This document shows positions 62,667 through 64,000 of a DNA stretch of 64,000 bases, piece after piece; within the stretch, counting starts at the first letter, position 1, and every line of letters begins with the position of its first letter. The stretch is from JAEUIE01 sp046350055. GTDB taxonomy: Bacteria > Planctomycetota > Planctomycetia > Gemmatales > HRBIN36. The notes beneath the pieces are model-generated. The model had not been told where the DNA came from, searched no databases, and saw only the letters and a list, made by a program, of their open reading frames with translations. The stretch lies in NCBI GenBank assembly GCA_046350055.1, contig JAXMBC010000001.1, positions 4,712,001 through 4,776,000 of the forward strand, read 5' to 3'. The position numbers and the translations under genes are program-made.

Positions 62667-63699
62667 ACTTTCCAGCCAGCATCCCGCAAGCCGCATGTAC
62701 GTCTGCCCCGCCACTGTACCTCCGCACCACTGGCTGCCCCAGATAAGTATCCAGATCATCACGGAACTGTCGTAGTTCCTCCATGTTGGGCGGCTCAAAC
62801 ATACCCGTTGCGTCGTTCACATCGATCAGATCGAGCCGAATCGGCATACCCTTTACCAGAGCGGCAATTGCTTGGGCATCCTCCTCGCCCACGTTGATGC
62901 CACGTAGCATTGTCCAGGCCAGCGTGGCTCGATCCCCCCTGCTCTCCTGATATTCACGCACTGCCTGCATCAGTTCTTCAAGCGGGAAAGATTCTTCAAC
63001 GGGAAAGAGCTGCTTGCGTTTGGATGAAGTGGCAGCTGTTAGCGACACGATAAGTCGGTACGGATGCCCTTCAGCAGTGAACCGGCGGATCATCGGCACG
63101 ATGCCAACGGTCGAAATGGTGATGGCCTTGGCTGCGATGCTCAGGCCCACCGGCTCGCACATGATAGTTGCTGCTTCGATTACTCTCTCGTAATTCAGGA
63201 ATGGTTCCCCCATACCCATGAAGACCACACCGCCAATCGGATAATGGGATTCAGCTCGAATCCGCATCACCTGATCAACGATTTCCCACACCTGCAGGTT
63301 TCGCTTAAAGCCCATGCGGCCGGTTGCACAAAAGGTGCATCCCATCGCACAACCCACCTGGGAACTGACGCAGATGATGTACTTCTCTTTGCCCGGCCGA
63401 TGCAGCAGCGGAATACGCACTGCCTCGAAAGGTTGGTCGTCTTCGCCATGGAAGAGGTACTTGGTGAAGCCATCCGTAGGCGAGGTGCGTTTGTCGACTA
63501 TCTTCAGAACTGGGATTTCGGTGGCTTCCCGAACAGCTTGGAGCTTGTATTTCGAAATCTGCTCCATTTCGGCAGGGACTGGCCCATCCTTCCGCACCAC
63601 TGCTGCCTGGAGTCGACGAGCAAGCGGCAAATCGACACCGAGGTGTGCGAGATGTTGCTGCAACCGGGTGGCTGTGCAGGATTTGAAGATCACTTTCAT
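62665..63699 (-). CDS. rlmN: 23S rRNA (A2503) / tRNA (A37) C2-methyltransferase
   Basis: The 344-residue radical SAM enzyme has the cluster motif SSQVGCAMGCTFCATGRMG, VFMGMGEPFLNY, and a C-terminal catalytic Cys in HAACGMLAGK. RlmN methylates A2503 of 23S rRNA and A37 of certain tRNAs at C2. Its stop lies inside a palindrome shared with the terminator region of secY. clpS is 31 bases upstream on the same strand. Confidence 0.95.
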   Translation of the reverse strand: MKVIFKSCTATRLQQHLAHLGVDLPLARRLQAAVVRKDGPVPAEMEQISKYKLQAVREATEIPVLKIVDKRTSPTDGFTKYLFHGEDDQPFEAVRIPLLHRPGKEKYIICVSSQVGCAMGCTFCATGRMGFKRNLQVWEIVDQVMRIRAESHYPIGGVVFMGMGEPFLNYERVIEAATIMCEPVGLSIAAKAITISTVGIVPMIRRFTAEGHPYRLIVSLTAATSSKRKQLFPVEESFPLEELMQAVREYQESRGDRATLAWTMLRGINVGEEDAQAIAALVKGMPIRLDLIDVNDATGMFEPPNMEELRQFRDDLDTYLGQPVVRRYSGGADVHAACGMLAGK

Positions 63700-63730
63700 G
63701 ACATCATCTTATTCAAGGTGATGTTCATCT

Positions 63731-64000
63731 CTACTCCGCAGGCTCAATAATGGCTGACATCGATCCCTGCGAATGTTCCGATAAGGGATCAGCCCCGAAG
63801 GCATGGATTTGCTCCTGCTTGAGTTCAGCACGCTCCTTGGTCGTGGTATCCACAATCGCCCGACCCTTCTTGTCCACTTCTTCAGCCATCTGGAATGCCT
63901 TGGTCGGATTGTGTCCAAACAACTCGCCAAGCATGCGAATGACATAGTGATAAGTGTGGTCATCATCGTTCAACAAAATGACATGGTAAGGAGGCATCTG
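63731..64000 (-). CDS. clpS: ATP-dependent Clp protease adaptor ClpS (5' end at window edge)
   Basis: The visible 89 codons include HVILLNDDDHTYHYVIRML, GHNPTKAFQMAEEVDKKGRAIVDT, and HAFGADPLSEHSQGSM, typical of ClpS. The ATG at 63997 would start the protein directly at the family core (MPPYHVILLND). ClpS usually has about 15-25 residues before this, so the true start may be outside the window; the frame is open to the last base. ClpS brings N-degron proteins to ClpAP. Confidence 0.85.
   Translation of the reverse strand, partial: QMPPYHVILLNDDDHTYHYVIRMLGELFGHNPTKAFQMAEEVDKKGRAIVDTTTKERAELKQEQIHAFGADPLSEHSQGSMSAIIEPAE

Noticed and set aside
1..64000. CRISPR array, insertion sequence, integrase or rRNA gene
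   Set aside because: No regular repeat-spacer pattern, transposase motif, terminal repeat pair or rRNA block was seen.

Overview
This 64 kb window looks like a planctomycete chromosome, probably a Gemmata-like lineage (the rank is inferred). The evidence is a TIGR03000-type protein, an adjacent DUF1800/DUF1501 pair, a PEP-CTERM secreted protein, an HTTM membrane protein, a squalene-cyclase-repeat plus HEAT protein, Tat and Sec signal peptides, an LpxK lipid A kinase, and many conserved proteins of unknown function. I saw no insertion sequence, prophage, CRISPR array or rRNA. One tRNA is present.

Layout. 1-8.6 kb (+): the end of a 5-oxoprolinase subunit, a secreted esterase, a sialidase-like propeller, an alpha/beta hydrolase, a phytoene-dehydrogenase-like flavoprotein, ElbB and a double U32 protein, mostly overlapping or closely spaced. 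8.7-11.7 kb (-): phosphatidylserine decarboxylase, an acidic hypothetical protein and a beta-CASP nuclease. 11.7-18.5 kb: an aminotransferase, a Tat-exported NHL protein, a phosphatase, an acyltransferase-like membrane protein, a metallopeptidase-like protein and an S1/P1 nuclease. 18.5-25.8 kb: a Clp_N-ThiD2-ThiE fusion, GpsA, a PrsW protease, QueF, an ankyrin-type gene broken by an amber codon, and a PEP-CTERM protein. 25.9-36.8 kb: tryptophanase, an HTTM pair, CysS, an ABC ATPase, a deoxyhypusine-synthase-like protein, LpxK, a large membrane protein and a one-domain Tm-1-like protein. 37-48 kb: secreted and lipoprotein-type planctomycete proteins, DUF1800/DUF1501, and an ABC-2 permease. 48-51.6 kb: map-adk, a hypothetical protein and an SDR.

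52-62.6 kb (+) is the S10-spc ribosomal protein cluster in canonical order from rpsJ to secY, with three departures. rplC is missing between rpsJ and rplD, rpmD is missing between rpsE and rplO, and an initiator tRNA gene sits between rpsS and rplV. Short hairpins lie in both gene-loss gaps and between rplO and secY. adk and map, which often follow secY, are on the opposite strand upstream of the cluster. rlmN and the start-proximal edge of clpS close the window.

The most unusual items are the Clp_N-ThiD2-ThiE fusion, the initiator tRNA inside the ribosomal operon, the missing rplC, the in-frame amber in the Tat-ankyrin gene, the double-cluster U32 protein, and the phosphatidylserine decarboxylase with an extra Cys-containing N-terminal region. 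No single locus is clearly a new defence or mobile system. Starts were re-chosen where a Shine-Dalgarno, signal peptide or family N-terminus decided them. All homology statements come from recognising motifs by eye, not from a search.
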